A stretch of 64,000 nt of DNA. It comes from Pseudomonas fragi (GTDB lineage: Bacteria > Pseudomonadota > Gammaproteobacteria > Pseudomonadales > Pseudomonadaceae). The stretch's first letter is position 1, and each line of letters begins with the position of its first letter. The DNA is taken from assembly GCF_002269505.1 (NCBI RefSeq), contig NZ_NQKQ01000007.1, positions 1 to 64,000 on the forward strand, given 5' to 3'. The translations under genes were made by a program, and so were the position numbers. This document shows, one piece after another, positions 54,835 through 64,000 of the stretch. The notes below the pieces were generated by a model. That model saw only the letters and a program-made list of their open reading frames with translations. It did no database searches and was not told the origin of the DNA.

Positions 54835-54857
54835 GGGAGAGGGCTGGGGTGAGGGCA
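54821..54857. repeat. Single class C repeat unit at the TetR 3' end
   Basis: GCCCCTCTCCCTGAGGGAGAGGGCTGGGGTGAGGGC: one half of the usual pair, overlapping the stop codon of the TetR gene and lying 23 bases from the tauD stop on the other strand. Confidence 0.88.
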
Positions 54858-54879
54858 AAAGGCTCACTCCGCAATCAAA

Positions 54880-55713
54880 TCAAAACGGCGCGTCACCCAG
54901 AATCGTTGCACGGTGCATCACACGGCGATTGGGGCGGTAGTCATCTACGGCGTAATGCTGGGTCACACGGTTATCCCAAAACGCCACGTCGTTTTCCTGC
55001 CAGCGCCAGCGAATGGTGTATTCCGGGCGAGTGGCGTGGGCGAACAACAGCTTCAAAATCGCTTCACTTTCAGCTTCCGACAGCTCATTGATGCGCGTGG
55101 TGAAACCTTCATTGACGAACAACGATTTGCGTCCGCTTACCGGGTGGGTGCGAATCACCGGGTGCGACAGCGGCGGATTGTTTTTGCGGGTCTGCTCCCA
55201 GCGCGCCAGATCTTCCGGGGTCGAGCCAAAGCGCTCCAGCGGAAATGACTTGGTGAAGTCGTGGGTTGCGGTCAAGCCATCAAGCAGCACCTGCAACGGT
55301 TTGGACAGCCCTTCAAAAGCTGCAATCCCGGCGGCCCACAAGGTGTCGCCACCAAAAGCCGGCAACTGCTTGGCACTCAACACCGCGCCCATGGCCGGGG
55401 TCGGCAAAAAGGTCACATCGGTGTGCCATACCGCGTTGTCACGCACATCAGTCACGGCGGTATCCAGCACCAGCACTTCCGGCTGCTCCGGCACATTGGG
55501 GTAGATCGGATGAATATGCAGATCACCAAAATGGGCGGCAAAACGTGCCTGCTGCTGCGGTGTAATCGACTGGTTCTTGAAGAACACCACGTGATGCTCA
55601 AGCAATGCTTGCTCGATGGCATCACGGTGCTCAAGGCTCAGCGGTTGAGTCAGGTCGACACCATCAATCTGGGCGCCCAGGGCAGAGCTAATCGGGGTAA
55701 TGGTCAGGCTCAT
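54880..55713 (-). CDS. tauD: Taurine dioxygenase
   Basis: A 277-residue Fe(II)/2-oxoglutarate oxygenase that releases sulfite from taurine. The metal triad is H97 and D99 in VWHTDVTF and H253 in TQHYAVDDY, and the 2-oxoglutarate arginine is in the following RRVMHR region. The N-terminus [20 protein letters not shown] is typical. It is the last gene of the tau operon, 49 bases after tauC. Arylsulfatase-type dioxygenases are less likely given the tauABC context. Confidence 0.94.
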   Translation of the reverse strand: MSLTITPISSALGAQIDGVDLTQPLSLEHRDAIEQALLEHHVVFFKNQSITPQQQARFAAHFGDLHIHPIYPNVPEQPEVLVLDTAVTDVRDNAVWHTDVTFLPTPAMGAVLSAKQLPAFGGDTLWAAGIAAFEGLSKPLQVLLDGLTATHDFTKSFPLERFGSTPEDLARWEQTRKNNPPLSHPVIRTHPVSGRKSLFVNEGFTTRINELSEAESEAILKLLFAHATRPEYTIRWRWQENDVAFWDNRVTQHYAVDDYRPNRRVMHRATILGDAPF

Positions 55714-55762
55714 GATCTATCTCTTTATCAGCGCGCCGATTAATCAGCGTCGAGTTCTGTTG

Positions 55763-56599
55763 TTAGTGAGCCTGGCCGTGCCACGGCACCAGCTTGCGTT
55801 GCAGGGCGCGCAGGCCCATTTCCATGGCAAAGGCGATGATGGCAATCACCAGAATCCCCAGTACCACCACATCGGTCACCAGAAACTGCGCGGCGGACTG
55901 CACCATAAAACCCAGGCCACTGGTGGCAGCGATCAGTTCGGCGGCCACCAGCGTCGACCAGCCCACGCCCAGACCGATACGCACACCGGTCAAGATATCC
56001 GGCAGGGCGCTCGGCAAAATCACATGGCGGATCAACTGCCAGCGCGTCGCACCCAACGACTGCGCAGCACGGACCTTGGCCGGGTCAACGGTGCGCACGC
56101 CGGTGGCGGTGGCAATAGCGATCGGGGCGAAAATCGCCAGATAGATCAGCAGCACTTTCGACAGCTCGCCAATACCGCACCAGATCACGATCAGCGGCAG
56201 ATAGGCCAATGGCGGGATTGGCCGATAGAACTCGATCAGCGGGTCGAAGATCCCCCGCGCAATGCGGTTATGGCCAATGGCGATACCCACAGGTACCGCC
56301 GTCAGGATCGCAAAGCCCAGACCCAGGCCAATACGGCTCAGGCTTGCACCCAGGTGCTGCCACAAGGTGGAGTCCATGTAGCCAGTAGTCGCCAGCAACC
56401 AGCCTTTTTGCAACACGGCAGAGGGCGGCGGCAAAAACAACGGCTCGATCAAACCGGCAGCGGTAACGGCCCACCACACGGCGATCAGGGTGACCAGTGT
56501 CAGGACACTGATCCAGCGTGTGCTCAGGCTGCGCTTGGCCGGGCGCGGGGCGTGGGGCGCAGTAACCGGGGCGGCTGCGACTGCTTCATAACTGCTCAT
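55763..56599 (-). CDS. tauC: Taurine ABC transporter permease
   Basis: A 278-residue inner-membrane permease of the SsuC/TauC type with about six helices. The ABC-permease loop is [20 protein letters not shown] (about 180-200), with [20 protein letters not shown] following. Its start overlaps the tauB stop (ATGA), indicating coupling. It works with TauA and TauB to import taurine. Confidence 0.94.
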   Translation of the reverse strand: MSSYEAVAAAPVTAPHAPRPAKRSLSTRWISVLTLVTLIAVWWAVTAAGLIEPLFLPPPSAVLQKGWLLATTGYMDSTLWQHLGASLSRIGLGLGFAILTAVPVGIAIGHNRIARGIFDPLIEFYRPIPPLAYLPLIVIWCGIGELSKVLLIYLAIFAPIAIATATGVRTVDPAKVRAAQSLGATRWQLIRHVILPSALPDILTGVRIGLGVGWSTLVAAELIAATSGLGFMVQSAAQFLVTDVVVLGILVIAIIAFAMEMGLRALQRKLVPWHGQAH

Positions 56600-57390
56600 G
56601 CGCGCTCCTGCCGCTGAGCGGCACCGCGTTGTGAAAACACGCGCTCAAGCACGTGCTCACGGGTTTCAATAAAACGAGGGTCGGATTTGATCGAACGGGC
56701 AGACTCGCCGGCGTTGTAGCGCTGACCAAAATCCAGGGTCAAACGCTCAACGATGCGGCCGGGGTTAGGCGCCAGTAAAATCAGGTCAGTGGCCAGAAAC
56801 ACCGCTTCTTCAATGTCGTGGGTAATCAGGAACACCGGTTTGTCGGTGCGGCGGCACACTTGCAGCAACAGCTCCTGCATCTGCTCACGGGTGAATGCGT
56901 CGAGGGCACCGAAGGGTTCGTCCATCAGCAATACGCGAGGGTCGGCAGCCAGCGCACGGGCCAGGCCCACACGCTGTTTTTGCCCGCCGGAGAGTTCCCA
57001 CACGCGGCGTTTTTCAAAGCCGGACAAATCCACCAGTGAAAGCATTTCACGGGCACGGGCTTCACGTTTGTCGCGCGGTACACCCGCCAGTTCAAGCCCG
57101 AATGCCACGTTGGCCAGTACGTCTTGCCATGGCAGCAGCACATCGTCCTGAAACACCACACCGCGCTCGGCGCTCGGGCCGTGGACGGGCACATTATCGA
57201 GGGTGATTCGACCAGCGCTGGGCTCGACGAAACCAGCGATCAGGTTCAACAAAGAGGTCTTGCCGCTGCCCGACGGGCCAAGTGCGACCAGCAGTTGCTG
57301 TGGCCCGAGGCTGACGGAAATATCCGACAGCACCGGCTCAGCGGCGCCTGGGTACTGTGCGCTGATGCGCTCCAGTGATAACAAGGCCAT
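56596..57390 (-). CDS. tauB: Taurine ABC transporter ATPase
   Basis: A 264-residue ATPase. Walker A is [18 protein letters not shown] (about 36-53), the signature [20 protein letters not shown] and Walker [19 protein letters not shown], with the switch histidine in [14 protein letters not shown]. The N-terminus [15 protein letters not shown] is typical of TauB. It lies 26 bases after tauA in the operon. Confidence 0.95.
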   Translation of the reverse strand: MALLSLERISAQYPGAAEPVLSDISVSLGPQQLLVALGPSGSGKTSLLNLIAGFVEPSAGRITLDNVPVHGPSAERGVVFQDDVLLPWQDVLANVAFGLELAGVPRDKREARAREMLSLVDLSGFEKRRVWELSGGQKQRVGLARALAADPRVLLMDEPFGALDAFTREQMQELLLQVCRRTDKPVFLITHDIEEAVFLATDLILLAPNPGRIVERLTLDFGQRYNAGESARSIKSDPRFIETREHVLERVFSQRGAAQRQERA

Positions 57391-57416
57391 GACGGTCGAC
57401 TCCTTAGCGGCGTTGG

Positions 57417-58400
57417 TTATTGAGTTACAAAAGTGGCGTTGACCGACGGTGCGTAGTCCGGCAGTACGGCATCGACCTTTTTCTGCTCTTTCAGGAACGC
57501 AGCGGTGTCGGCCAGGGCTTTGGTAGTTGGAGCTCCCAGCAATACCACCTGGTCAGCGGCCAGCGGGTAGACGTTACCTTGCAACAACAGCGGGATATCG
57601 GCGGCCTTGGCACCCGAAAGCTTCACGACTTTGTCGATATTGCCCTGATTGGCCAGCCAGGCTTTTGGATCCTTGTGGTAGTCGGCGTAGGCATCCAGGG
57701 TCACTTTGGCGAACTGTTTGACCACTTCAGGGTGCCTGGCGGCGTAATCCTTGCGCACGATCCAGGCATCAAAAGTCGGCGCGCCGAGCTTGCCCAGTTC
57801 GCCCGAGGTGATCAGCACTTTGCCGTTCTCTTTGGCGGTGCCCAAAGCCGAGTCCCATACGTAAGTAGCGTCGATATCACCCCGCTTCCACGCAGCGACG
57901 ATGGCCGGTGGCGCCAGGTTCAGAATTTGTACTTTCGAAGGGTCGATGTTCCAGTGCTTCAACGCAGCCAGCAGGCTGTAGTGACCGGTAGACACAAATG
58001 GCACGGCCACTTTTTTACCGACCAGATCCTGCGGGCCGTTGATACCCGAGCCGTTGCGGGCAACCAGCGCTTCAGATCCGCCCAACTGAGTGGCGATCAA
58101 AAAGGTTTCGACCGGTACGTTACGGGTCACGGCTGCGGTGAGCGGGCTGGAACCCAGGTAGGCAATCTGCACATCACCCGAGGCGATGGCGGCAATGATA
58201 TCTGCGCCGTTATCAAATTTGCGCCAGTTGATCTTGGCGTCGGTGGCTTTTTCGTAAGCACCGTCGGCCTGGGCGACTTTGGCCGGATCAACGGTGGTTT
58301 GGTAAGCCACGGTGACATCCGAGCTGGCAGCCTGCGCGAAGAAGCTGGCACCCGCCAGAGACAAAGCAGCCAAAAGGCGTAGGGGAGAGTGCAGTTTCAT
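57417..58400 (-). CDS. tauA: Taurine-binding periplasmic protein
   Basis: A 327-residue exported protein. The signal peptide ends FAQA (about residue 24). Family blocks are [60 protein letters not shown] and [20 protein letters not shown]. It delivers taurine to TauBC. It is the first gene of the tau operon, with the AT-rich 499-base region upstream. Confidence 0.94.
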   Translation of the reverse strand: MKLHSPLRLLAALSLAGASFFAQAASSDVTVAYQTTVDPAKVAQADGAYEKATDAKINWRKFDNGADIIAAIASGDVQIAYLGSSPLTAAVTRNVPVETFLIATQLGGSEALVARNGSGINGPQDLVGKKVAVPFVSTGHYSLLAALKHWNIDPSKVQILNLAPPAIVAAWKRGDIDATYVWDSALGTAKENGKVLITSGELGKLGAPTFDAWIVRKDYAARHPEVVKQFAKVTLDAYADYHKDPKAWLANQGNIDKVVKLSGAKAADIPLLLQGNVYPLAADQVVLLGAPTTKALADTAAFLKEQKKVDAVLPDYAPSVNATFVTQ

Positions 58401-58685
58401 CAGGAAGCTCCTCGGCAGGTGGCCGGATATCGGCTGGATGCGAGGTTAAATGATCTAAGAATCAGTAAATAAATAACTTTTAAGCATTAGCTTATGTAGT
58501 TCTGCAACATGCAGACACGTGCCCGCGCAATAACTGCTACGGCGTTTTCACCGGCAGGTGATTAGGTCGAAGGTTTAAGAACCAAAGGCTATTAAAAGAT
58601 TCATGAAATTATGTTTATAAATTAGACAAAAGACCGATAGCATTCCCACGCGCGCATGTAGGAGAAACCCTTCTTTATGCCTATT

Positions 58686-58701
58686 TGATCTGAAAAGATC
58701 A
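58686..58701. promoter_or_regulatory. Short palindrome upstream of porin
   Basis: TGATCT, gaaa, AGATCA: perfect 6-base arms in an AT-rich stretch, about 95 bases upstream of the predicted porin promoter. Possible operator; the regulator is unknown. Confidence 0.4.
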
Positions 58702-58793
58702 GAAACAATTCTTTTTAGGTTTATTAAATAGCCATTAATCTGCGCACAAACGACGGATGACTAGACAAAGGTCGTAGACATGGTTGGTTACGA

Positions 58794-58823
58794 TTGACTT
58801 GGCGGTCACCGTCTGGCGCTAAT
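58794..58823 (+). promoter_or_regulatory. Candidate sigma-70 promoter of the porin gene
   Basis: TTGACT, 18-base spacer, GCTAAT: 5 of 6 and 4 of 6 matches to the consensus. The start codon is 77 bases downstream. Confidence 0.45.
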
Positions 58824-58899
58824 CGCGCATCTGTAGCACCCGGACATCAGATCCGGGGCTAAAGAACTACAAAAATTAGAAACGCAAAGGAGCAACACA

Positions 58900-60255
58900 A
58901 TGAACAAGTCCACCTTGGCCATCGCTGTGGCCGTAGGTTTGCTGGCACAACAAGCAAGCGCTGCCGGCTTTATCGAAGACAGCAAGGCAACGCTGAAGCT
59001 GCGTAACTTCTATATCAACAACGATAACCGTGATTCGGGTGCGCCGAAGAACTCCAACTACACCGCTGAATGGGGCCAAGGCTTCCAGCTGGACTTCGCC
59101 TCGGGTTTCACCCAGGGCACAGTCGGTTTTGGTATTGATGCCATTGGCCTGCTGGGCGTCAAGCTTGACTCCAGCACTGCCAAACACGGCAACCCTAACG
59201 GCACAAGTTACGGCGGCTCGGTATTCCCAAGCGATGGCAACCACGCTGTAGACGATTTCTCCAGCCTGGGCCTGACCGCAAAAGCCAAAGTTTCCCAGAC
59301 CGAACTGCGCATCGGCACCCTGCAGCCAAAACTCCCAGTTATCGTCAGCAACGACGGTCGCATGCTGCCGCAAACCTTCCAAGGCGGCCAGATCACCTCC
59401 AGCGAGTTCAAGGATCTGACCTTCACCGGCGGCCAGATCGAGCACGCCAAGGGCCGTAACTCGAGCAACAACGAAGGCTTGTCGATTGCCGGCGCCAACG
59501 GTGGTTCGGACTACAGCAAAGGCAAGTTCGTCAACAAGTTCTACTACGGCGGCGTTGACTACAAACTGAACAAAGACCTGTTGCTGCAGTACTACTACGG
59601 CAACCTGGAAAATTTCTACAAGCAAAACTTCCTGGGTCTGGTACACAACTGGTCCATCGGCCCGGGCGTGTTGAAATCTGACCTGCGCTACTTCAACAGC
59701 ACCGACGATGGCAAGAACGGCCACGACCCTGCTTACTACACATCCGGCAGCTATCAGGGCCAGGCCAGCGGCAAAGGTAAGGTCGACAACAACCTGATCA
59801 GCGGCCTGTTCCTGTACACAGTTGAAGGCCACACCTTCGGTGGCGGTTATCAGGTTAGCAACGGCAGCAGCGACTTCCCGTTCCTGAACCAGGGCGACGG
59901 CGCGTCGGCTTACATCCCTACCGATATGCAGATCTCGAAATTCGCCCGTGCTGGCGAACGCACCTGGCAGGCACGCTACTCGTATGACTTCGCCAAAGTG
60001 GGCGTACCTGGCCTGACGGCGGGCGCGGTTTACCTGCGCGGCGACAATATCGACACCTACAGCGGTGGCAAGCAGGTGAGCAATGGCGCTTCCGAGTGGG
60101 AACGCGATATCACCGTGGCTTATGTTATCCAGGAAGGCGCGCTGAAAAACCTCGGCTTCATGTGGAAAAACGCCATGTGGCGCAACGATATTGCTTCGAC
60201 TCGCGACCAGGACGAAAACCGCCTGATCGTCAGCTACTCGATCCCGTTGTTGTAA
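58900..60255 (+). CDS. OprD/OprE-family outer-membrane porin
   Basis: A 451-residue protein with a signal peptide (MNKSTLAIAVAVGLLAQQAS, cut near AAG) followed by the family start GFIEDSKATLKLRNFYINND. Strand-rich, aromatic-girdled sequence continues to the end, with the terminal strands ENRLIVSYSIPLL giving the hydrophobic C-terminal strand needed for outer-membrane assembly. It resembles the OprE/OprD group. The location between tau and lsfA/ssu genes suggests a pore used under sulfur limitation; the substrate is not shown. The start has AAAGGAG upstream. Confidence 0.92.
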   Translation: MNKSTLAIAVAVGLLAQQASAAGFIEDSKATLKLRNFYINNDNRDSGAPKNSNYTAEWGQGFQLDFASGFTQGTVGFGIDAIGLLGVKLDSSTAKHGNPNGTSYGGSVFPSDGNHAVDDFSSLGLTAKAKVSQTELRIGTLQPKLPVIVSNDGRMLPQTFQGGQITSSEFKDLTFTGGQIEHAKGRNSSNNEGLSIAGANGGSDYSKGKFVNKFYYGGVDYKLNKDLLLQYYYGNLENFYKQNFLGLVHNWSIGPGVLKSDLRYFNSTDDGKNGHDPAYYTSGSYQGQASGKGKVDNNLISGLFLYTVEGHTFGGGYQVSNGSSDFPFLNQGDGASAYIPTDMQISKFARAGERTWQARYSYDFAKVGVPGLTAGAVYLRGDNIDTYSGGKQVSNGASEWERDITVAYVIQEGALKNLGFMWKNAMWRNDIASTRDQDENRLIVSYSIPLL

Positions 60256-60284
60256 GCGTGATTTAGTACAAAAGTAAGAAAAAT

Positions 60285-60309
60285 CCTGCCCGGCGCAATG
60301 CCGGGCAGG
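60285..60309 (+). terminator. Intrinsic terminator-like hairpin after the porin
   Basis: CCTGCCCGGC, loop gcaat, GCCGGGCAGG: a perfect 10-base GC-rich stem, 29 bases after the stop, followed only by a short GTGTTT. Confidence 0.8.
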
Positions 60310-60547
60310 GTGTTTACCGAAGACCTGAACGGTCAATTCGCAACACATTAATAGTCGCAGCTCCCTGCCGCTCCCCTTGCCATGCTGAGTCCACAGTGGA
60401 CCCGGGGCATTGTTGCGTCCAATGAAACTGTTTTTAATATCTCTTTTAGTTCTAATTAAATCGATATTTATTCTTTTTAATTATCTCCTGATGCATGCAG
60501 AGTTACTCCAACACGCCCTGCCACTGCCTATAAAAAGGAGCTGCACC

Positions 60548-61186
60548 ATGAGCCTCAGACTCGGCGATATCGCCCCCGATTTCGAACAGGATTCCAGCGC
60601 CGGCAAGATCCACTTCCATGAATGGCTGGGCGACAGTTGGGGCATTTTGTTCTCGCACCCGGCGGACTTCACCCCGGTGTGCACCACCGAACTGGGTTTC
60701 ACCGCCAAGCTCAAGGATGAGTTTGCCAAGCGCGGCGTAAAAGCCATCGCGCTGTCGGTAGACCCTGTGGACTCGCACCACAAGTGGATCGAAGACATCA
60801 ACGAAACCCAGAACACCGTGGTCAATTTCCCGATCCTGGCTGATGCCGATCGCAAGGTGTCCGACCTCTACGACCTGATCCACCCCAATGCCAGCGACAC
60901 CCTGACCGTGCGCTCGCTGTTCGTGATTGATCCGAACAAAAAAATCCGCCTGACCATTACTTACCCGGCCAGCACCGGGCGTAACTTCAACGAAATCTTG
61001 CGGGTCATTGATTCCCTGCAACTGACGGACAGCCACAAAGTCGCGACGCCGGCTAACTGGCAGGACGGCGACGAGGTGGTGATCGTGCCGTCGCTCAAGG
61101 ACGAAGACGAAATCAAGCGTCGCTTCCCCAAGGGCTACCGCGCCGTGAAGCCCTACCTGCGCCTGACGCCGCAGCCCAATAAATAG
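60548..61186 (+). CDS. lsfA: 1-Cys peroxiredoxin
   Basis: A 212-residue peroxidase of the Prx6 type. The peroxidatic cysteine is in SHPADFTPVCTTELGFTAKL (near residue 46), with the conserved threonine before it and arginine in the TVRSLFVIDPNKKIR block. The C-terminal dimer extension of 1-Cys enzymes is present (EEVVIVPSLKDEDE-like, FPKGYRAVKPYLRLTPQP). The start ATG follows AAAAAGGAG; a longer in-frame start in an AT-rich stretch is rejected. In Pseudomonas lsfA is induced by sulfate limitation and lies next to ssu, as here. Confidence 0.95.
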   Translation: MSLRLGDIAPDFEQDSSAGKIHFHEWLGDSWGILFSHPADFTPVCTTELGFTAKLKDEFAKRGVKAIALSVDPVDSHHKWIEDINETQNTVVNFPILADADRKVSDLYDLIHPNASDTLTVRSLFVIDPNKKIRLTITYPASTGRNFNEILRVIDSLQLTDSHKVATPANWQDGDEVVIVPSLKDEDEIKRRFPKGYRAVKPYLRLTPQPNK

Positions 61187-61201
61187 CACCAGAATTCCTT
61201 T

Positions 61202-61232
61202 AGCAGCCTCGTTCCTTCGGCAGCTGCTACAG
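61202..61232. repeat. Degenerate single class A unit
   Basis: AGCAGCCTCGTTCCTTCGGCAGCTGCTACA resembles the right half of class A pairs (CGCAGCCT...CGGCAGCGACTACA) but with several changes and no partner. It lies just after lsfA. Confidence 0.6.
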
Positions 61233-61259
61233 ATATAGCGTGTCTTCCACAGGGTTTTG

Positions 61260-61283
61260 GGCCGTTTCGACGGCCTTTTTTTT
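61260..61283 (+). terminator. Intrinsic terminator of lsfA
   Basis: GGCCGT, loop ttcg, ACGGCC, followed by eight T. It clearly separates lsfA from ssuE transcription. Confidence 0.92.
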
Positions 61284-61339
61284 GCTTTCGATTTAACAAA
61301 AAGGCATATGCGTTTTAAGAATAAACAAATGAATAAATA

Positions 61340-61361
61340 TGATTTATAGATATATAAATCA
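61340..61361. promoter_or_regulatory. Perfect AT-rich palindrome upstream of ssuE
   Basis: TGATTTATA, gata, TATAAATCA: 9-base perfect arms with a 4-base spacer, 73 bases upstream of the ssuE start in a very AT-rich stretch. Candidate operator of the ssu operon; I cannot name the regulator (a CysB-type or sulfur-limitation activator is conceivable). Confidence 0.55.
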
Positions 61362-61434
61362 CCTGTTATGGTCTGTTCACTAAAGCGAAAACGCTTACAG
61401 CGAATTGCACATATTCATTCAAGGAAACGTCTAG

Positions 61435-62028
61435 ATGCTGGTCGTGACACTCGGAGGAAGCCCAAGCCAACGTTCCCGCTCAGGAGTGTTGCTGGACCAC
61501 GCCAAACGCTGGCTCAACCAGCAAGGCGTTGAAGTAGTGAGCTATCAGGTACGCGACTTTCCGGCCGAGGACTTGCTGCACGCACGCTTCGACAGCCCGA
61601 AAATCATCGACCTGCTGCAACAAATCGAAAACGCCGACGGCCTGGTGATTGCGACCCCGGTGTACAAAGCCTCGTTTAGCGGCGCACTGAAAACCGTGCT
61701 CGATTTGCTCCCCGAACGCGCCCTGAGCCACAAAGTGGTTCTGCCCATCGCTACCGGCGGCAGCATCGCCCACATGCTGGCCGTGGACTACGCCCTCAAG
61801 CCGGTACTGTCGGCACTCAAGGCCCAGGAAATGCTCCACGGTATTTTTGCCGAAGACAGCCAGATCGCTTACGGCGAAGGTGGCGCACAAGCGCAACTGG
61901 TGCCGATTCTGCAACAGCGCCTGCAAGAGTCACTCGAACAGTTCTACAGCGCCCTGGCGCGTCGCCCCAAGCCTCTGGACCCGAGCATCCTCAACGAGCG
62001 CCTGGTGACGGCTCGCTGGAGCATCTGA
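61435..62028 (+). CDS. ssuE: NAD(P)H-dependent FMN reductase of the sulfonate system
   Basis: A 197-residue flavodoxin-like reductase supplying FMNH2 to the SsuD monooxygenase. The nucleotide loop is [19 protein letters not shown] at the N-terminus, and [20 protein letters not shown] is the second conserved block. The start has CAAGGAAAC upstream. First gene of the ssuEAD... operon; 100 bases separate it from ssuA. Confidence 0.95.
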   Translation: MLVVTLGGSPSQRSRSGVLLDHAKRWLNQQGVEVVSYQVRDFPAEDLLHARFDSPKIIDLLQQIENADGLVIATPVYKASFSGALKTVLDLLPERALSHKVVLPIATGGSIAHMLAVDYALKPVLSALKAQEMLHGIFAEDSQIAYGEGGAQAQLVPILQQRLQESLEQFYSALARRPKPLDPSILNERLVTARWSI

Positions 62029-62128
62029 GACAGCATTTTTCCCACAGATAAAAGCTCCACCACCTTACTGAACCGCTAACGGCCCAGCAGGTGCTACCCG
62101 AATCCCGAACAACAAAAAGGAGAGCGCC

Positions 62129-63094
62129 ATGCGCCCTGTCATTTTGCGTCGTGGTCTGGTCGCACTGTTAGCTGCGGCTGTTTCCTTCGGCGCTGTTACC
62201 CAGGCTCAAGCCGATACCCTGCGCATCGGTTATCAGAAATACGGCACGCTGATGCTGCTCAAGGCCAAAGGCACGCTGGACAAGCGTCTGGCAGAGCAGG
62301 GCGTAGACGTGCAATGGACAGAATTCCCCGGCGGCCCGCAACTGCTGGAAGGCCTGAACGTAGGCTCCATCGACTTCGGCGTGACCGGCGAAACTCCGCC
62401 GGTGTTCGCCCAGGCTGCGGGTGCTGACCTGCTCTACGTCGCCTACGAGCCGCCAGCTCCCACCAGCGAAGCGATCCTGGTGCCCAAGGATTCACCGATC
62501 AAATCGGTGCAAGACCTCAAAGGCAAAAAGGTTGTGCTCAACAAAGGCTCCAACGTGCACTACCTGCTGGTACGTGCCCTTGAAGACGCCGGCCTGAAAT
62601 ACAGCGATATCCAGACCGTGTTCCTGCCACCCGCCGATGCCCGCGCTGCTTTCGAGCGTGGCAGTGTCGATGCATGGGTGATTTGGGACCCGTACCAGGC
62701 CGCTGCCGAACAACAGCTGCAAGCGCGCACCCTGCGTGACGCCAGCGGTATCGCTGACAACCATCAGTTCTATCTGGCCACCAAGCCCTACGCCGAACAG
62801 CACCCCAAGGTGATCGAAACCCTGGTCGATGAAGTGCGCAATATTGGCGAATGGGCCAAGGCCCACCCTGAAGACGTGACTGAACAAGTCGCGCCACTGC
62901 TGGGCCTGTCTCCTGAAATCACCCTTACGGCGGTCAAGCGCCAGGGCTACGGCGCACAGTTCCTGACTCCGGAAGTGGTCAATGCACAGCAAAAAATCGC
63001 TGACAGTTTTTACCAGCTCAAGCTGATACCCAAGCCGCTGGTTGTGAAAGACGTGATCTGGACGCCCCCGACCAATCTGGCCAAAGCCAACTAA
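62129..63094 (+). CDS. ssuA: Sulfonate-binding periplasmic protein
   Basis: A 321-residue exported protein. The signal peptide ends TQAQA (about residue 29), then DTLRIGYQKYGTLMLLKAKG. Conserved parts are EFPGGPQLLEGLNVGSIDFG, TGETPPVFAQAAGADLLYVA, GKKVVLNKGSNVHYLLVRAL and WVIWDPYQAAAEQQL. It binds aliphatic sulfonates for the SsuBC transporter, whose genes would lie to the right of the window. The start has AAAAAGGAG upstream. Confidence 0.95.
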   Translation: MRPVILRRGLVALLAAAVSFGAVTQAQADTLRIGYQKYGTLMLLKAKGTLDKRLAEQGVDVQWTEFPGGPQLLEGLNVGSIDFGVTGETPPVFAQAAGADLLYVAYEPPAPTSEAILVPKDSPIKSVQDLKGKKVVLNKGSNVHYLLVRALEDAGLKYSDIQTVFLPPADARAAFERGSVDAWVIWDPYQAAAEQQLQARTLRDASGIADNHQFYLATKPYAEQHPKVIETLVDEVRNIGEWAKAHPEDVTEQVAPLLGLSPEITLTAVKRQGYGAQFLTPEVVNAQQKIADSFYQLKLIPKPLVVKDVIWTPPTNLAKAN

Positions 63095-63125
63095 CGCTTG
63101 CTGCCCCTAATTAGGAGACCACTCC

Positions 63126-64000
63126 ATGAGCCTCAATATTTTCTGGTTCCTGCCTACCCACGGTGATGGCCATTACCTTGGCACCTCCGAGGGCGCCCGC
63201 GCCGTCGACTACGGTTATCTGCAACAAGTCGCACAGGCTGCTGACCGCCTGGGCTTTGGCGGGGTACTGATTCCGACAGGACGATCGTGCGAAGACTCAT
63301 GGCTGGTGGCGGCATCGCTGATCCCCGTGACCCAGCGTCTGAAATTTCTGGTAGCCCTGCGCCCCGGTATTGTTTCGCCAACCGTGGCGGCGCGTCAGGC
63401 AGCGACCCTGGACCGTTTGTCCGGCGGCCGCGCCCTGTTCAACCTGGTCACCGGCGGTGATCCGGAAGAACTGGCCGGTGATGGCCTGTTCCTCAGCCAC
63501 GAAGAGCGCTATCAAGCGTCGGTGGAATTCACCCGCATTTGGCGCCGCGTGCTCGAAGGCGAAACCGTGGACTACGACGGCGAGCACATCACCGTCAAAG
63601 GCGCCAAGCTGCTCTACCCACCGATCCAGCAACCGCGTCCGCCGCTGTATTTCGGTGGATCGTCCGAAGCAGCGCAGGATCTGGCTGCCGAACAAGTGGA
63701 GATGGTACTGACCTGGGGCGAGCCACCGGCCGCCGTTGCAGAGAAAATCGAGCAGGTACGGGCCAAGGCCGCCAAGCTGGGCCGCACTGTGCGCTTCGGC
63801 ATCCGCTTGCATGTGATTGTGCGTGAAACCAACGAAGAGGCATGGAAAGCCGCCGACAAACTGATCTCCCACCTGGACGACGACACCATCGCCCGCGCCC
63901 AGGCTTCGCTGTCGCGCTTTGACTCGGTTGGCCAGCAACGCATGGCCGCCCTGCACGGTGGCAGCCGCGACAACCTCGAAGTCAGCCCCAACCTGTGGGC
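63126..64000 (+). CDS. ssuD: FMNH2-dependent alkanesulfonate monooxygenase (partial, cut by window end)
   Basis: Reading from ATG at 63126 (TTAGGAG upstream) gives 291 codons without a stop; the window ends before the C-terminus. The protein starts [20 protein letters not shown] and has [20 protein letters not shown] with the active-site cysteine, [40 protein letters not shown] and [19 protein letters not shown], all typical of SsuD. It cleaves alkanesulfonates to aldehyde and sulfite with SsuE-supplied FMNH2. It follows ssuA by 31 bases. Confidence 0.95.
   Translation, partial: MSLNIFWFLPTHGDGHYLGTSEGARAVDYGYLQQVAQAADRLGFGGVLIPTGRSCEDSWLVAASLIPVTQRLKFLVALRPGIVSPTVAARQAATLDRLSGGRALFNLVTGGDPEELAGDGLFLSHEERYQASVEFTRIWRRVLEGETVDYDGEHITVKGAKLLYPPIQQPRPPLYFGGSSEAAQDLAAEQVEMVLTWGEPPAAVAEKIEQVRAKAAKLGRTVRFGIRLHVIVRETNEEAWKAADKLISHLDDDTIARAQASLSRFDSVGQQRMAALHGGSRDNLEVSPNLW

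Larger units (their letters stand above)
58401..58899. other. AT-rich regulatory region between tauA and the porin gene
   Basis: These 499 bases separate divergent genes and are visibly more AT-rich than the flanks (for example 58445-58500 and 58580-58750). They contain a small palindrome (58686-58701), a candidate promoter (58794-58823) and a CCCGGA/TCCGGG hairpin near 58839-58857 in the porin leader. I see no open frame with a ribosome site and no RNA gene. Confidence 0.65.

Overview
The window is a piece of a Pseudomonas chromosome (fluorescens/fragi/putida-type lineage; species not determinable by reading). The evidence is the gene content and order: ilvA/rpiA with rppH-ptsP-lgt-thyA, trpI divergent from trpBA, phoBR, a complete spu polyamine locus with divergent spuI, and tauABCD followed by porin-lsfA-ssuEAD. 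Short palindromic repeats typical of Pseudomonas lie between genes. There are no rRNAs, tRNAs, insertion sequences, integrases, phage genes or CRISPR arrays. Nearly every base is coding, and most of the region looks like conserved core genome.

Layout. 0.1-2.1 kb: two tandem CarP-like (SdiA-regulated domain) beta-propeller proteins. 2.2-12.3 kb: rpiA, ilvA, a small membrane protein, a HAD phosphatase, rppH, ptsP, an NRDE protein, a TauE-like exporter, lgt and thyA. 12.3-17.2 kb: an FAH-family hydrolase, a D-2-hydroxyglutarate dehydrogenase-like flavoprotein divergent from serA, a DUF4399 protein and a short orphan solute-binding protein. 17.3-21.1 kb: a three-subunit membrane dehydrogenase of the gluconate 2-dehydrogenase type. 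21.4-28.9 kb: the least ordinary part, with a secreted tyrosine-phosphatase-like protein, an M3 peptidase relative whose zinc site is destroyed, a lipoprotein peptidase, two DUF1161 paralogues, OsmC, a luciferase-like oxidoreductase, dodecin and a DUF883 protein. 28.9-32 kb: trpI/trpBA. 32-42 kb: serine acetyltransferase, an anchored M16 peptidase, a Na/Pi cotransporter, a CitMHS transporter, a CorC-type protein and phoBR. 42.2-53.2 kb: spuABCDEFGH and spuI, covering polyamine uptake and gamma-glutamylation catabolism. 53.4-64 kb: alpha-carbonic anhydrase, a TetR regulator and the organosulfur genes tauABCD, porin, lsfA, ssuE, ssuA and ssuD (cut by the window end).

Three families of short inverted repeats recur. 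Class A starts GTAGTCGCTGCCG (about 2.1, 13.0, 37.9, 42.1, 46.6 kb, and a degenerate half near 61.2 kb). Class B is GTGGGAGCGGGCTTG (27.8 and 36.4 kb). Class C is CCCTCACCCyAnCCCTCTCCC (5.0, 8.7, 17.2, 31.97, 54.8 kb). Two class C copies supply the stop codon and last residues of the preceding gene, and one has grown into a run of telomere-like GGGTTA units.

I saw no obviously new multi-gene defence or mobile system. The best leads are the catalytically dead M3 peptidase homologue, the repeat-made protein C-termini, the GGGTTA expansion, the shortened orphan binding protein, the REP pair inside the spu operon, and several uncharacterised palindromes upstream of spu, the porin and ssu.
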